DNA of 47,250 nt from Paludibaculum sp. (GCA_029973955.1 JARKQJ010000277.1:1-47250), one strand, 5' to 3'. Numbered from the stretch's first letter, positions 9,343-18,308 are shown. Numbers and translations are program-made. The notes: a model not told the origin generated them from the sequence alone.

Positions 9343-9536
9343 CAAAGCACCATCCTCAACGCAGGTTTCAACTGTGGCAATTGTGCGGCCTGGGGGATTG
9401 TCACTCAATCGAAACGCCGCGAACCTCCAGTATCCTGGACAAATTTGGCGGGAAAGGCGTACGGGCACAGTTTCATGCGCATTCCTACGCAGTTTCGTTG
9501 ACACGGCGGCAAAGGCTCGGCTACTCTGACGGCGGC

Positions 9537-11276
9537 ATGAAAGGCATTGTTTTGCTGTGGTTGGCGGGTGCGTCGGCGTGCCTGGCGCAGAGGCCGGCGC
9601 CGGTCGAGTATCTGGAGACGCTGCGGGAGGGCCGCGGCCGGATTGAGGCGGCACTGGCTGGGCCAGGCGCGGCGACGCTGCGCGCCTTGGAGCAGAGGCC
9701 GGGGTTGCGACATTTCCCTCATGCGATTCTCGTGCCGGCGGTGTTGTATACGCAGAAGCGGCCGGAGAATCCTGAGTTCGGCAAAGCGGAAGTTCTGGCG
9801 CTGGCGCTGCGCATTGGGGACCTGCTGGCGGAGGAGGACGAACGGGGCGCCTATATGGATCGTCTCGACTCGTACTGGGACACGACGATGTGGCTGGATG
9901 CGTACCGGCTGCTGGAGCCGCGGTTGGGTGCGGAGCGCGCGGCGCGCTGGCGGCGGGCACTGGAGAGGAACGTGGAACTGGTGGCTCCGCGCGTGGCGGC
10001 GTGGCGGGAGTTTCCGCGCTACACGTCGCCGTATTTGGGCACTTCGACGAACCACTACGCACAGTGGGCGGCGAACGTGTTCCTGGCGGGGCGGCTGTTC
10101 GGGAGAGAGGATTGGACGGAGACCGGGAGCGCGGTGCTGCACCGTTTCGCGGCGGAACAGAACGCGGACGGGTACTGGGGCGAACTGCGGCCGGATGCTC
10201 CCACCAGCGGATACAATCTGCTGACGCTGAGCGCGGTGGCGCTGTATGCGGAACACTCAGGCGACGCAGGGGCCGTGGAAGCGGTGCGGCGGGCGACGCA
10301 GTTTCATCTCGGTTTCACGTGGCCGAGCGGAGAGCCGGTAGAGCTGTTCAACGACCGCAACCGGCACTGGGAGGCGGGGCTCTACGGCAACTTCGGATTC
10401 TCGCGGACGGCAGAGGGGCGGCGCCTGGCGGCGTATCTGTTGGAGCGTTATCAGGGCAAGCCGCTGGACACAGAGCAACTGGGGCGCGTGGCGCAGAACC
10501 TGCTCTATTTCCGCGATGGCGAGACGGCGGCGATTCCGCAGGAGAGCGCAGGGGCGTTCCGCCTGCAAGGTCCGGCGGGGGTGCGGCACGGAGCGCCGTG
10601 GAGCATTGCGCTTTCGGGGCTCTCCGGGCAGGCGCCGGTAACGACGCAGTGGTTCCTGGACCGGCAGGCGAGCGTGGCAGTGTTCCACCGCGAGAAGGGA
10701 TTGATCGTGAGCGGAGGCAATTCGCGGAACCAGCCGGAGCTGGCAACGTTCCAGGAGCGGATCGGGGGCAGCGTGACATCGACGCCGCTGGACGCGCGGC
10801 TGGAGATGAGGGAGGCGGGCGACCGGCTGTGGGTGGCGATGAACCGCTATTTCGCGGAGCTGTTCGTTGCGCCGCAGACACGGGAAGAAGCACGGCTGCG
10901 GTTCACGATCACGGGCCGCGGGCCGGCTCCGGACGAAGCGCGAATCACGCTGCAACTGGTGCTGGCGCCGGGACAGGAGATCAAGACGGGCACGGGGCTG
11001 AGCGCGGTGGTTTCGGAAGCGCCGATCGATTGGGGCGCAGCGGAGTTGGGCGGCGTGCTGATGCACAACGGCTGGACGCTGCGGCTGCCGGAGGGTGCGC
11101 GGCTGCGCTGGCCGGTGCGGCCCTACAACCCCTACCGGCAAGCGCCGGAGCGCGACCTGGCAAGGGCCGTGGGGGCGTTGAGCGTGGAGCTGAAGCTGAA
11201 GCCGGATGCGAAGCAGTATGTGCGGCCGGCGGAGGAGCAGATCGAGTTCACGCTGCGAGTGGGCGCGGGTCAGTGA
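9537..11276 (+). CDS. Secreted alpha/alpha-toroid protein, possible polysaccharide lyase or glycosidase-like (579 aa)
   Basis: The chosen ATG begins a signal peptide (MKGIVLLWLAGASACLAQ). The next 350 residues are helical with repeated aromatic motifs such as YMDRLDSYWDTTMWLDAYRLL, TSTNHYAQWAANVFLAGRLF and ADGYWGELRPDAPTSGYN. That pattern resembles the (alpha/alpha)6-7 barrel of heparinase-like lyases and unsaturated glucuronyl hydrolases. The C-terminal 200 residues are beta-rich and could be the super-sandwich domain that follows the toroid in polysaccharide lyase families. I cannot name a family or point out catalytic residues with certainty, though the NHYAQW segment (His-Tyr) is where such lyases often carry catalytic groups. 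It is divergent from the TonB receptor and its 3' end overlaps the SDR gene by seven bases. Confidence 0.55.
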   Translation: MKGIVLLWLAGASACLAQRPAPVEYLETLREGRGRIEAALAGPGAATLRALEQRPGLRHFPHAILVPAVLYTQKRPENPEFGKAEVLALALRIGDLLAEEDERGAYMDRLDSYWDTTMWLDAYRLLEPRLGAERAARWRRALERNVELVAPRVAAWREFPRYTSPYLGTSTNHYAQWAANVFLAGRLFGREDWTETGSAVLHRFAAEQNADGYWGELRPDAPTSGYNLLTLSAVALYAEHSGDAGAVEAVRRATQFHLGFTWPSGEPVELFNDRNRHWEAGLYGNFGFSRTAEGRRLAAYLLERYQGKPLDTEQLGRVAQNLLYFRDGETAAIPQESAGAFRLQGPAGVRHGAPWSIALSGLSGQAPVTTQWFLDRQASVAVFHREKGLIVSGGNSRNQPELATFQERIGGSVTSTPLDARLEMREAGDRLWVAMNRYFAELFVAPQTREEARLRFTITGRGPAPDEARITLQLVLAPGQEIKTGTGLSAVVSEAPIDWGAAELGGVLMHNGWTLRLPEGARLRWPVRPYNPYRQAPERDLARAVGALSVELKLKPDAKQYVRPAEEQIEFTLRVGAGQ

Positions 11277-12028
11277 TGGAGCGAGTAGCCGCCATCGACG
11301 CGGAGGACGGAGCCGGTGACGTAGGAGGAGTCTTCTGAGGCGAGGAAGACGGCGGCGCGGGCGACCTCCTCGGCGCGAGCGAGACGGCCGAGCAGGAGAT
11401 GGGTGCCCTGTTCGCGGAGTTCGGATTCGGAGTAGAAGACGCGCTCGCCGGGGGTGTCGGTCCAACCGGGTTCGAGGACGTTCACGCGGATGCCCTGGCC
11501 GGCTAGTTCGACGGCCCAGGTGGCGGCCATGTGGTTGATGGCGGCCTTGGCGCCGTTATAGGCGGAGGCGGCGGGATAGGGCCGGAAGGAGTGGACGGAG
11601 GAGACGGCGACGATGGCGCCGCCGCTGGTGGAGGCCATGTGGCGGGCGGCCAACTGGCAGGTGTGGAAGACGCCCCAGAGGGAGACGGCCCAGGTGCGCT
11701 CAACGTCTTCGACGGTGAGATCGAGCAGGGGCTTGCGGACGCTGTAGGCGGCGTTGGCGACGGCGATGTCGAGGCGGCCGAACTCGGCGAGGCCGGCGGC
11801 GAAGAGGGCTTCGACGGCGGCGCGATCGCCCATGTCGGCCTGCGCGATGAGGGCGCGCCGGCCGGCGGCGCGCACTTCATCAGCGGCCTGTTCAGCCTCC
11901 TCGCGATGGCGAGCGTAGTTGATGACGACATCGGCGCCTTCGCGCGCATACTCGACGGCGATGGCGCGGCCGATGCCGCGCGAGGCGCCGGTGATGAGAG
12001 CGGTTTTGCCTGCGAGCTTGCCTGGCAT
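11270..12028 (-). CDS. Short-chain dehydrogenase/reductase, classical SDR (252 aa)
   Basis: A classical SDR of typical length. The cofactor motif TGASRGIG lies at residues 13-20, the NAA motif at 92-94, and the catalytic Ser144, Tyr157 and Lys161 sit in VSSVHSFRPYPAASAYNGAK. The ending DSSYVTGSVLRVDGGYS is typical of the glucose-dehydrogenase/3-oxoacyl-reductase-like group (YxTGxxxxVDGG). The start has AGGAG seven bases upstream and lies ten bases after the stop of the galactonate-dehydratase-type gene, so it is the last gene of a six-gene operon. In this setting it probably oxidises a sugar, sugar lactone or sugar acid; the substrate cannot be read from sequence. Confidence 0.88.
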   Translation of the reverse strand: MPGKLAGKTALITGASRGIGRAIAVEYAREGADVVINYARHREEAEQAADEVRAAGRRALIAQADMGDRAAVEALFAAGLAEFGRLDIAVANAAYSVRKPLLDLTVEDVERTWAVSLWGVFHTCQLAARHMASTSGGAIVAVSSVHSFRPYPAASAYNGAKAAINHMAATWAVELAGQGIRVNVLEPGWTDTPGERVFYSESELREQGTHLLLGRLARAEEVARAAVFLASEDSSYVTGSVLRVDGGYSLHH

Positions 12029-12038
12029 GAGAGGGCTC

Positions 12039-13202
12039 CTACCAATCGGCGACGGAACCGTCGCGGTGATTGTATGCCATGAGCACTTCGGGCTGGAACG
12101 GGTGCTTGAGGGCTTCGGATTCGTTGATCTCGATGCCGAGGCCGGGCCGGGTGGGGGCAGAGCATTGACCGGCGTTGAGTGGAATGGGCTCGTCGACCAC
12201 ATCGTTGCGCCAGGGCACATCGGCGCGGACCATCTCCTGGATGAGGTAGTTGGGCGTGGCGAAGCCGACGTGCGTGGAGGCGGCGGTGCTCACGGGGCCT
12301 TGGGGATTGTGGCAGGCGACGGACATGAGGTACGTCTCCGCCATGGCGGCGATGCGGCGCGCTTCGCTGATGCCGCCGCAGTGGGAGACGTCGGGCTGGA
12401 CGATGGAGACGGCGCGTTTCTCGAAGAGTTCGCGGAACTCCCAACGGCCGACGAGGCGCTCGCCGGTGGCGATGGGGAATGGGAGGGCGCGGGCCACTTC
12501 GACGAGGGCGTCGACGTGCTCGGGCCAGCAGGGCTCTTCGTACCAGTAGAGGTTGTAGTCGGCGAGCATGCGGCCGAACTGGATGGCGGCGGCGGGGGTG
12601 CAGCGGGCGTGCAGGTCGAGCATGATGTCGACGCTGTCACCGACGGCGTTGCGCATGGCCTCGACGCAGCGGGCGGCGCGCTTGAGGGTGGCCGGACTCT
12701 CGATCAATTCGGAGACGGGGATGGGCATGGCCTTGACGGCGGTGAAGCCGTTTTCGACGCTGATGAGGATGCGCTGGGCGAACTCTTCGGGCTCGACCGA
12801 CTTATACATGTTTTCCAGGGTGCCGCCGCCGAGGTGGTCGTAGAAGCGCAGCGTATCGCGGACGGGGCCGCCGAGGAGTTCGCAGACGGGCTTGGAGACC
12901 TCCTTGCCCTTGATATCCCAGAGAGCCTGATCGATGCCGCTCATGGCGGTGTAGTTGGTGATGCCGCCGCGCCAGAAGTACTGGCGGTGCATGACCTGCC
13001 AGAGGTGTTCGACGCGGCGCGGGTCCTGGCCGATGAGGAGGACGGCGAGATCTTCGATGGCGCCGACGACGCCTTTGGTTTTCCATTCCAGCGTGGCTTC
13101 GCCCCAGCCGTAGAGGCCGGGCTGATCGGTTTCGACCTTGACGAAGATCCAATTCCTCATGCGGGCGTTGACGACGAGGGTTTTGACGGCGGTGATTTTC
13201 AT
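12039..13202 (-). CDS. Enolase-superfamily sugar-acid dehydratase, D-galactonate dehydratase type (387 aa)
   Basis: A full-length mandelate racemase/muconate lactonizing enzyme-type protein. The catalytic residues align with those of D-galactonate dehydratase (DgoD) with a constant offset of 13: D196 and H198 (LDLHAR), E222 (YEEP), E248 (GER) and H298 (CHNPQGP). These bind Mg2+ and provide the acid/base groups that remove water from an aldonate to give a 2-keto-3-deoxy sugar acid. Several dehydratases of related substrates share this set, so the exact sugar acid is open. The ATG overlaps the stop of the ceramidase-like gene (ATGA), which implies translational coupling. The symporter and dehydrogenases of the same operon fit a sugar-acid catabolic role. 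Confidence 0.85.
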   Translation of the reverse strand: MKITAVKTLVVNARMRNWIFVKVETDQPGLYGWGEATLEWKTKGVVGAIEDLAVLLIGQDPRRVEHLWQVMHRQYFWRGGITNYTAMSGIDQALWDIKGKEVSKPVCELLGGPVRDTLRFYDHLGGGTLENMYKSVEPEEFAQRILISVENGFTAVKAMPIPVSELIESPATLKRAARCVEAMRNAVGDSVDIMLDLHARCTPAAAIQFGRMLADYNLYWYEEPCWPEHVDALVEVARALPFPIATGERLVGRWEFRELFEKRAVSIVQPDVSHCGGISEARRIAAMAETYLMSVACHNPQGPVSTAASTHVGFATPNYLIQEMVRADVPWRNDVVDEPIPLNAGQCSAPTRPGLGIEINESEALKHPFQPEVLMAYNHRDGSVADW

Positions 13203-14614
13203 GCGAGCACCTCTTGAGCGAGTTCATTGAGCAAGGACAGGGCTTCGCGGCAGAGCCGCTCCCCGGCCTCGGGAGCGAAGGGCGTGGCTTCGATTTCGTA
13301 GCCGCCTTCGGAGTAAGCGGCGCGGTCCGGAATGTAGCCGAACCCGCCGTTGGAGTAACCGGAAAACAGGGTGAAGGGGAAAGGAGAGTGGGCGGCGATC
13401 TCCTGGCCGAGGCTGGAGAAGGGCTCGCCGGCGACGCTGAGCAGGACGACGGGGCCGATGGCGATGGCCTGCAGGGGCCAGGGTGCGCTGACACGGCCGC
13501 CGTAGGCGCGGGCGTTGGCGGCACGCCAGCCGCATTGGGTGGCGAGCGCGTTGGCGAGGCTGAATTCCTCGGCAGAGCCCTGAGAGCGGAGACGATCGGC
13601 GTCTGCGCGCAGGCGGGCGAGTTCGGCTTCGACTTCAGCCACGGGAGGGAGCTGCTTGATGGGCAGTTCGACGTCGCGCGCGAGAACGCGGAGGAGCGGC
13701 GGGACGGGTTCGACGGGGAGGAGGTCGTAGAGGGCGATGTCGGCGCCGCTGCGGATGACGCCGGTGAGCACTGGCCGGCGCGGGAGGGTATCGAGAGCGA
13801 TGGCGGTGTGGGCGGCGGCAAGGCCGAGTTCGGTACCGAGGCGGCGGTAGAGGGCGAGGTCGCCGGAGAAGCCTTCGCGCGGGCCGAGGTCGGCGGCAGC
13901 GCCCTGGAGGAAGAGGCAATGTCCGCCGAGGTGCTGTTCGACGACGGCGCGGGCAGGACCGGGGAAATCGGGGGTAAAGCTGCGGCTCTGCCAGGCGATG
14001 GTGGTGCCGTGGCAGGCGTAGTTGAGAAGAGTGGCGACGGTGCGGCCGTCGAGCGAGTCGAAGCGGACGACGCGGAAGGAGTGATCGGCGGGGGCGTCGG
14101 GATCGCAACCGACGACGGTGCGGCCGTCGACGCGCACGCGGCGTTTGCGATTGATGCGGCAGAGACCGTGTCCGGCGGCGAGGCGCACGGGTTGAAGAGA
14201 GGAGAGCGCCTGCCAGGCGGCGCCGGCGACGCGCTGGGGGAGGGCTTCGAGGTAGCCTTCGGCCATGTCGCGGCCTTCGGAGATGTTGGCAAGGCGGAAG
14301 GTGTTGGGGCCCGAGTGGGTGTGAGAGCAGGAGATGCGAATGGAGGAGGGACTCAGGCGGGTGATGCCGGCGACGGCCTGGATGAGGCGGGCGGTGTAGG
14401 GCGCGTCGAAGCCGATGGCATCGAGTTCGACGATGACGACAGTTTCAGCGCCCTGGCGCAGAGCGAGCGCGGTGGCATAGAAGGGCATGTCGGCGCGGTC
14501 GCCGCGCTGGTGGGTTTGGGCGCCCCACCCGCCTTGGGGGGTGCCGGGCGCCGGGGTGATATCGGCGCGGCCGGATCCGGCGAGCAAGGGTTCAGTCTGT
14601 GGCATCTTTGTCAT
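13199..14614 (-). CDS. Neutral/alkaline ceramidase-like N-terminal domain hydrolase (471 aa)
   Basis: The sequence matches the N-terminal catalytic domain family of neutral/alkaline non-lysosomal ceramidases, common in Planctomycetes, Verrucomicrobia and Acidobacteria: an opening GSGRADITPAPGTPQGGWG, the metal-binding SCSHTHSGPN, then NYACHGTT and LFLQGAAADLGPR, and later GYSNGGFGYIPDRAAYSEGGYE. The His residues in SHTHSGP and YACHG would bind zinc. It lacks the C-terminal immunoglobulin-like domain of true ceramidases and has no obvious signal peptide, so it is probably an intracellular amidase or lactonase-like hydrolase of unknown substrate. ATG 14614 is preceded by GAAGGA at four bases and overlaps the end of the IclR gene by 23 bases; ATG 14605 is the alternative. 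Confidence 0.75.
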   Translation of the reverse strand: MTKMPQTEPLLAGSGRADITPAPGTPQGGWGAQTHQRGDRADMPFYATALALRQGAETVVIVELDAIGFDAPYTARLIQAVAGITRLSPSSIRISCSHTHSGPNTFRLANISEGRDMAEGYLEALPQRVAGAAWQALSSLQPVRLAAGHGLCRINRKRRVRVDGRTVVGCDPDAPADHSFRVVRFDSLDGRTVATLLNYACHGTTIAWQSRSFTPDFPGPARAVVEQHLGGHCLFLQGAAADLGPREGFSGDLALYRRLGTELGLAAAHTAIALDTLPRRPVLTGVIRSGADIALYDLLPVEPVPPLLRVLARDVELPIKQLPPVAEVEAELARLRADADRLRSQGSAEEFSLANALATQCGWRAANARAYGGRVSAPWPLQAIAIGPVVLLSVAGEPFSSLGQEIAAHSPFPFTLFSGYSNGGFGYIPDRAAYSEGGYEIEATPFAPEAGERLCREALSLLNELAQEVLA

Positions 14615-15413
14615 CGATTCCTTCGGGCGTGTCGGGCAGATCTTCGGCGGCGCGGGCGCCGGTGTGGTTGCAGATGCGGGCGGCAGCGCGCTGGAGGAGC
14701 TGGACCATGCGCGGCAGGGCGCTATCGCAGAGTTGGCCGAGGGTGCCAGTGGCGCTGAGCGCGGCGAGGAGATCGCCGGTAGGGGAGTAGACAGGCACGG
14801 CGATGCAGCGCACCTCGAGCTCTTCCTCTTCGTCGTCGAGGGCGTAGCCGCGGAGTTTGACGCGATCGAGTTCGGCCTTGAGATCCTGCGCGGTGACGAT
14901 GGTTTTGCGGGTGTAGCGGGCGAAGGTGGTGTTGTCGAGGAAGCGCTTGCGCTGGGTGGCGGAGCCGAAGGCGAGCAGGACCTTGCCGACGGCGGTGCAG
15001 TGGAGATTGGTGCGTTTGCCGATACGGGTGTCGAAGCGGATGAAGCCGGGACCTTCCACCTTCTGGACGTAGACGGCCTGGCCGTTTTCGATGACGGCCA
15101 GATGGCAGGTGAGGCGGGCATTGGCGGAGAGCCACTGCATGGGTTCGAGGGCGACCTGGGGCAGGTCTAGATTGCGGAGCATCTCGCGGCCGAGGTGGTA
15201 GACGCGCATGCCGAGCTGGTAGGTCTTCTGTCCGGGCTGGCGCACGACGTAGCCGGCGCGCTCCAGCGTGGCGATGAGGATGTGCGCGGTGGAACGCGGA
15301 ATGCCGAGTTTCAGGCTGAGTTGAGAGATGGTGAGACCGCGGGCGCTGGAATCGAGCGCCTCGAGGATTTCGATGGCGCGTTCCACGGCCGGGACAGTAG
15401 TCGATGCGGGCAT
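14592..15413 (-). CDS. IclR-family transcriptional regulator (273 aa)
   Basis: The N-terminal winged helix-turn-helix is clear (VPAVERAIEILEAL, LTISQLSLKLGIPRSTAHILIATLERAGYV, residues about 7-60), followed by the IclR effector-binding domain (about 75-250) with its typical HCTAVGKVLLAF and the final ALSATG segment. IclR regulators often sense the sugar acid or aromatic acid degraded by the adjacent genes. Here the gene sits inside the operon it presumably controls, between the symporter (18 bases upstream) and the ceramidase-like gene (overlapping by 23 bases), so autoregulation is likely. The C-terminus is an unusually acidic tail (AAEDLPDTPEGIDDKDATD). Confidence 0.92.
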   Translation of the reverse strand: MPASTTVPAVERAIEILEALDSSARGLTISQLSLKLGIPRSTAHILIATLERAGYVVRQPGQKTYQLGMRVYHLGREMLRNLDLPQVALEPMQWLSANARLTCHLAVIENGQAVYVQKVEGPGFIRFDTRIGKRTNLHCTAVGKVLLAFGSATQRKRFLDNTTFARYTRKTIVTAQDLKAELDRVKLRGYALDDEEEELEVRCIAVPVYSPTGDLLAALSATGTLGQLCDSALPRMVQLLQRAAARICNHTGARAAEDLPDTPEGIDDKDATD

Positions 15414-15431
15414 GTTGACTTCTGCGCCTCC

Positions 15432-17075
15432 TTATCCGAATTCAATCCAGGTTGCACCAGTGCGCGCGGCGGCGGCGTGCAGTTGGAACCAGCCGAGATA
15501 GGCATAGAGAACGGCCACGACGACCACGAGGAGCACCCACCAGAAGACGAGGCTGCGCGCGCCGCGGGCGAGATGGCGTTCCGACTCGGGCAGACGGAGG
15601 AAGGCCGGAGACCAGGTGGTGCCGGCAATCTTCTCCGCCGCCGGCTTGGGGGTGAGGTAGGAGAGGACGACCATGGCGAGCAGGCAGGTAGCCCAGACGG
15701 CAAAGGTGCGGTTGAGCCAGTTGTCGTAGGGCATGAGCCAGGGTATGTGCTTGAAGAGCACGTATTCGACGAGGGCGGTGTAGGGGAATCCGAAGACGAG
15801 GATGGCCGTGGCGGCCTGGGCGGTGGCGCGTTTCCAGAGCGCCCCGAGCAGGAAGATGACGGAGATGGGGGCGGCGACCCAGGCGCCGACGTTCTGGATG
15901 AGGAGGAAGACGCTGTGCTTGCCGCGGCTCATATAGAGGGCGAGCGCGGTGGCGATGACGAGGATGACGAAGGCGCTCCAGCGGCCGACGCGGACGAGGT
16001 GATCGTCACTCGCGGTGCGGCGGGCGAGGGGCCGGTAGAGGTCCATGGTGAAGACGGTGCTGGAGGAGTTGAGGACAGAGCTGAGGTGCGAGAGGAGGGC
16101 GCTGGCGATGCCGGCCATGACGATGCCGCCGAGGCCGGCGGGCACGAGGTTCTTGACGAGGACGGGGTAGGCCTGGTCGGGATCGGAGAGTCCGGGAAAG
16201 AGCTGGAAGGCGACGATGCCGGGCAGCACGACGAGGAACGGGAGGAGGATCTTCATGTAGCCGGCGAAGAGGACGCCCATGCGCGCATCCCACTCCGAAC
16301 GGGCGCCAAGGCAGCGCTGGACGATGAACTGGTTGGTGCAGTTGTACCAGATGCCGATGGAGAGGAAGAGCGTGAAGACGCCGAACCAGGGGTAATCGGG
16401 ATGGTTGGCCGGGAAGAAGATGTGGAACTTCTCCGGGGCGGCGGCCATGAGAGCGGTGAGTCCGCCGGCGCGGGCGAGTCCGATGGCTGCTACGACGAGG
16501 CCGCCGACCATGAGGACGATGAACTGGAGGAAATCGGTCCAGGCGACGGAGATAAGTCCGCCGTAGATGGTGTAGCTGCCGGCGAGGATGGCCAGACCGA
16601 CGATGGTGAACAGGGGCGGGACGCCGAACATGCCGTCCATGGCCTTGGCGCCGGCCAGGAGGACGACGGCCATCTGGGCGACGATCCAGAGCACGAGCGA
16701 GGCGAGGGCAAAGATGTAGCGGCAGGTTTTGTTGAAGCGGCGTTCGAGGAACTCCGGCATGGTGTAGATGCCGCCGCGGAGGTAGTAGGGGAGGAAGATC
16801 CAGATGAGGGCGGAGAAGGTGAACCAGTTGCCCCACTCCCATTGGGCGACGACGAAGCCGGCGGCGTAGGCGGCGCCGACCATGCCGATGAAGTGTTCCG
16901 TGCTGATGTTGGCGGCGATGATGGAGCCGCCGATGGCGTACCAGGGGAGGCGTTCGCCGGCGAGGAAGTAGTCGCGGGAGGAGGAAGAGCCGCGTCGAGC
17001 CACCCAGAGTCCGAGCAGAAGGGTGGCTGCCAGGTAGGCGATGAAGAAGAACCTGTCCAACGGGCTGTCAAACAT
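15432..17075 (-). CDS. Sodium:solute symporter, SSS family (547 aa)
   Basis: This is a polytopic inner-membrane protein with about 14 hydrophobic segments and the SSS (SglT/PutP) signatures: SSSRDYFLAGERLPWYAIGGS near the N-terminus, AANISTEHFIGMVGAAYAAG, the loop EFLERRFN, and the segment AGIASALLSHLSSVLNSSSTVFTMDLY that carries the Na2-site Ser residues. The ERRFN and PWYAIGGS forms are typical of the sugar-transporting branch (SglT-like). It probably brings in the sugar or sugar acid that the downstream dehydratase and dehydrogenases process. It lies 36 bases after the Gfo/Idh/MocA gene and 18 bases before the IclR gene. Confidence 0.9.
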   Translation of the reverse strand: MFDSPLDRFFFIAYLAATLLLGLWVARRGSSSSRDYFLAGERLPWYAIGGSIIAANISTEHFIGMVGAAYAAGFVVAQWEWGNWFTFSALIWIFLPYYLRGGIYTMPEFLERRFNKTCRYIFALASLVLWIVAQMAVVLLAGAKAMDGMFGVPPLFTIVGLAILAGSYTIYGGLISVAWTDFLQFIVLMVGGLVVAAIGLARAGGLTALMAAAPEKFHIFFPANHPDYPWFGVFTLFLSIGIWYNCTNQFIVQRCLGARSEWDARMGVLFAGYMKILLPFLVVLPGIVAFQLFPGLSDPDQAYPVLVKNLVPAGLGGIVMAGIASALLSHLSSVLNSSSTVFTMDLYRPLARRTASDDHLVRVGRWSAFVILVIATALALYMSRGKHSVFLLIQNVGAWVAAPISVIFLLGALWKRATAQAATAILVFGFPYTALVEYVLFKHIPWLMPYDNWLNRTFAVWATCLLAMVVLSYLTPKPAAEKIAGTTWSPAFLRLPESERHLARGARSLVFWWVLLVVVVAVLYAYLGWFQLHAAAARTGATWIEFG

Positions 17076-17111
17076 TGCGGTTCGTTGGCTCCTTGCCGCG
17101 CCGGTGGAGGA

Positions 17112-18308
17112 TCAGGCGGAGGCTTTGCCGTAGTCGCGAATCTTCATTGTCGCCCCGCCGCGCAGGGCGGAGGCGTGAGCGATGATGCCGGGTAGAGTAT
17201 AGGCGATGGCTTCGTAGATATCGACACTAGGATTGCGGTTTTCCTGGACGGCGCTGATGAACTCGTGGGTGAGGAAGGTGTGGGAGCCACCGTGACCGGA
17301 TTTCACGCGCATGGGTTCGGGGAGGCGTTCGAGATAGGGGGTGAGCGCGGTGCGCGCGATCTCGAGTTCGCCTTTGGGGTAGCCGTTGGAGTCGAGTTCG
17401 GTGCGGCCTTTCGAGGCGATGCGGATGGTGGTGTCGGGCGCGCCTTCGGGCCGTTCCATGAAGAAGGACATGCGATCGCCGAGGAACTGGCCGCGCTCGG
17501 CTTCGCCGGCGGCGACGTGCCAGCAGATGGAGACACGGGCGGCGTGGCCTTGGGCGGTTTTGAAGAAGGCGGTTTCGTTCCAGAAGGGGTTCTTGTAGGG
17601 GTTGTTCTTGAGGGCTTCGTGGCCGTCGCCCCAGCCGACAGCGGTGACTTCGGCGAGGCGCTCACCCATGACGGGCACGAGCATTCCAGTGCAGTGGGTG
17701 GGGTAGAGCATGGGCGGCAGGCCGAGGCGCCAGGTGGGCTTGCCGGAGGCGTCGTACATGAGCTTGAGGAGGCCCTCGTGGTGGTATTCGCTTTCGGCGT
17801 AGAAGATGGTCCCGAAGGCGCCCTGGGCGGCGAGTTCGCGGCAGTGGATGACGGCCGGGCGGTAGTAGCTGGTCTCGGCCATCATGTAGCGGAGGCCGGA
17901 GGTCTTGACGGCGTGGAGGACCTGCTCAACTTCGTCCACGGTGAGGCCGACGGGCACGGCGCTGATGACGTGTTTGCCGGCTTTCATGGCGGCAACGGCC
18001 TGGGCGGCGTGCAACGGCGCGGGCGTGAAGACGGCGACGGCATCCAGGCCAGGGTGGCGGAGCATGGATTCGAAGTCGGCGTAAGTGGTGCCGCAGCGAT
18101 AGGTCTCGGCGAGGTGCTGGCGGGCCTTTGCGTCGATGTCGCAGACAGCCTCGACGGTGCAGCCCGGATCGAGGTGCCAATGGAACGTGGCGCCGAAGCG
18201 GCCGCCGGCGATGCCGATGCGGACTTTACGGGGCTCGGCGCGCAGTCCGGGCAGCGCCAGGGCCGCGGCGCCTAGCAGGCCGCGGCGAGAAAGTGGGTTC
18301 GCGTTCAT
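17112..18308 (-). CDS. Gfo/Idh/MocA-family oxidoreductase with twin-arginine-like leader (398 aa)
   Basis: After a short leader (NPLSRRGLLGAAALALPGLRAE) that looks like a Tat signal (S-R-R-G-L-L), the Rossmann fold begins with VRIGIAGGRFGATFHWHLDPGC. The family's catalytic-site segment is recognisable as KAGKHVISAVPVG (the EKPxx motif with Glu-Lys replaced by Ala-Val, which is unusual and may alter or remove dehydrogenase chemistry), and ETSYYRPAV follows. The C-terminal half is the typical alpha/beta substrate domain. Tat-exported Gfo/Idh/MocA proteins are frequent in Acidobacteria and Planctomycetes. It is the first gene of the operon; the ATG at the leader is preceded by GGAGGG. The role would be oxidation or epimerisation of a sugar in the periplasm, or glycosidase-like chemistry; this is uncertain because of the altered motif. 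Confidence 0.85.
   Translation of the reverse strand: MNANPLSRRGLLGAAALALPGLRAEPRKVRIGIAGGRFGATFHWHLDPGCTVEAVCDIDAKARQHLAETYRCGTTYADFESMLRHPGLDAVAVFTPAPLHAAQAVAAMKAGKHVISAVPVGLTVDEVEQVLHAVKTSGLRYMMAETSYYRPAVIHCRELAAQGAFGTIFYAESEYHHEGLLKLMYDASGKPTWRLGLPPMLYPTHCTGMLVPVMGERLAEVTAVGWGDGHEALKNNPYKNPFWNETAFFKTAQGHAARVSICWHVAAGEAERGQFLGDRMSFFMERPEGAPDTTIRIASKGRTELDSNGYPKGELEIARTALTPYLERLPEPMRVKSGHGGSHTFLTHEFISAVQENRNPSVDIYEAIAYTLPGIIAHASALRGGATMKIRDYGKASA

Noticed and set aside
6067..9501. Very long open frame on the plus strand, opposite the TonB receptor (over 1100 codons)
   Set aside because: It is a Gly/Glu/Val-rich mirror of the GC-rich receptor gene, with no start signal or domain; the minus-strand frame has a signal peptide, plug and barrel.
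15195..17195. Long Glu/Gly/Asp-rich plus-strand frame opposite the symporter
   Set aside because: An antisense by-product of hydrophobic codons in high-GC DNA; the minus-strand frame encodes a clear SSS symporter.
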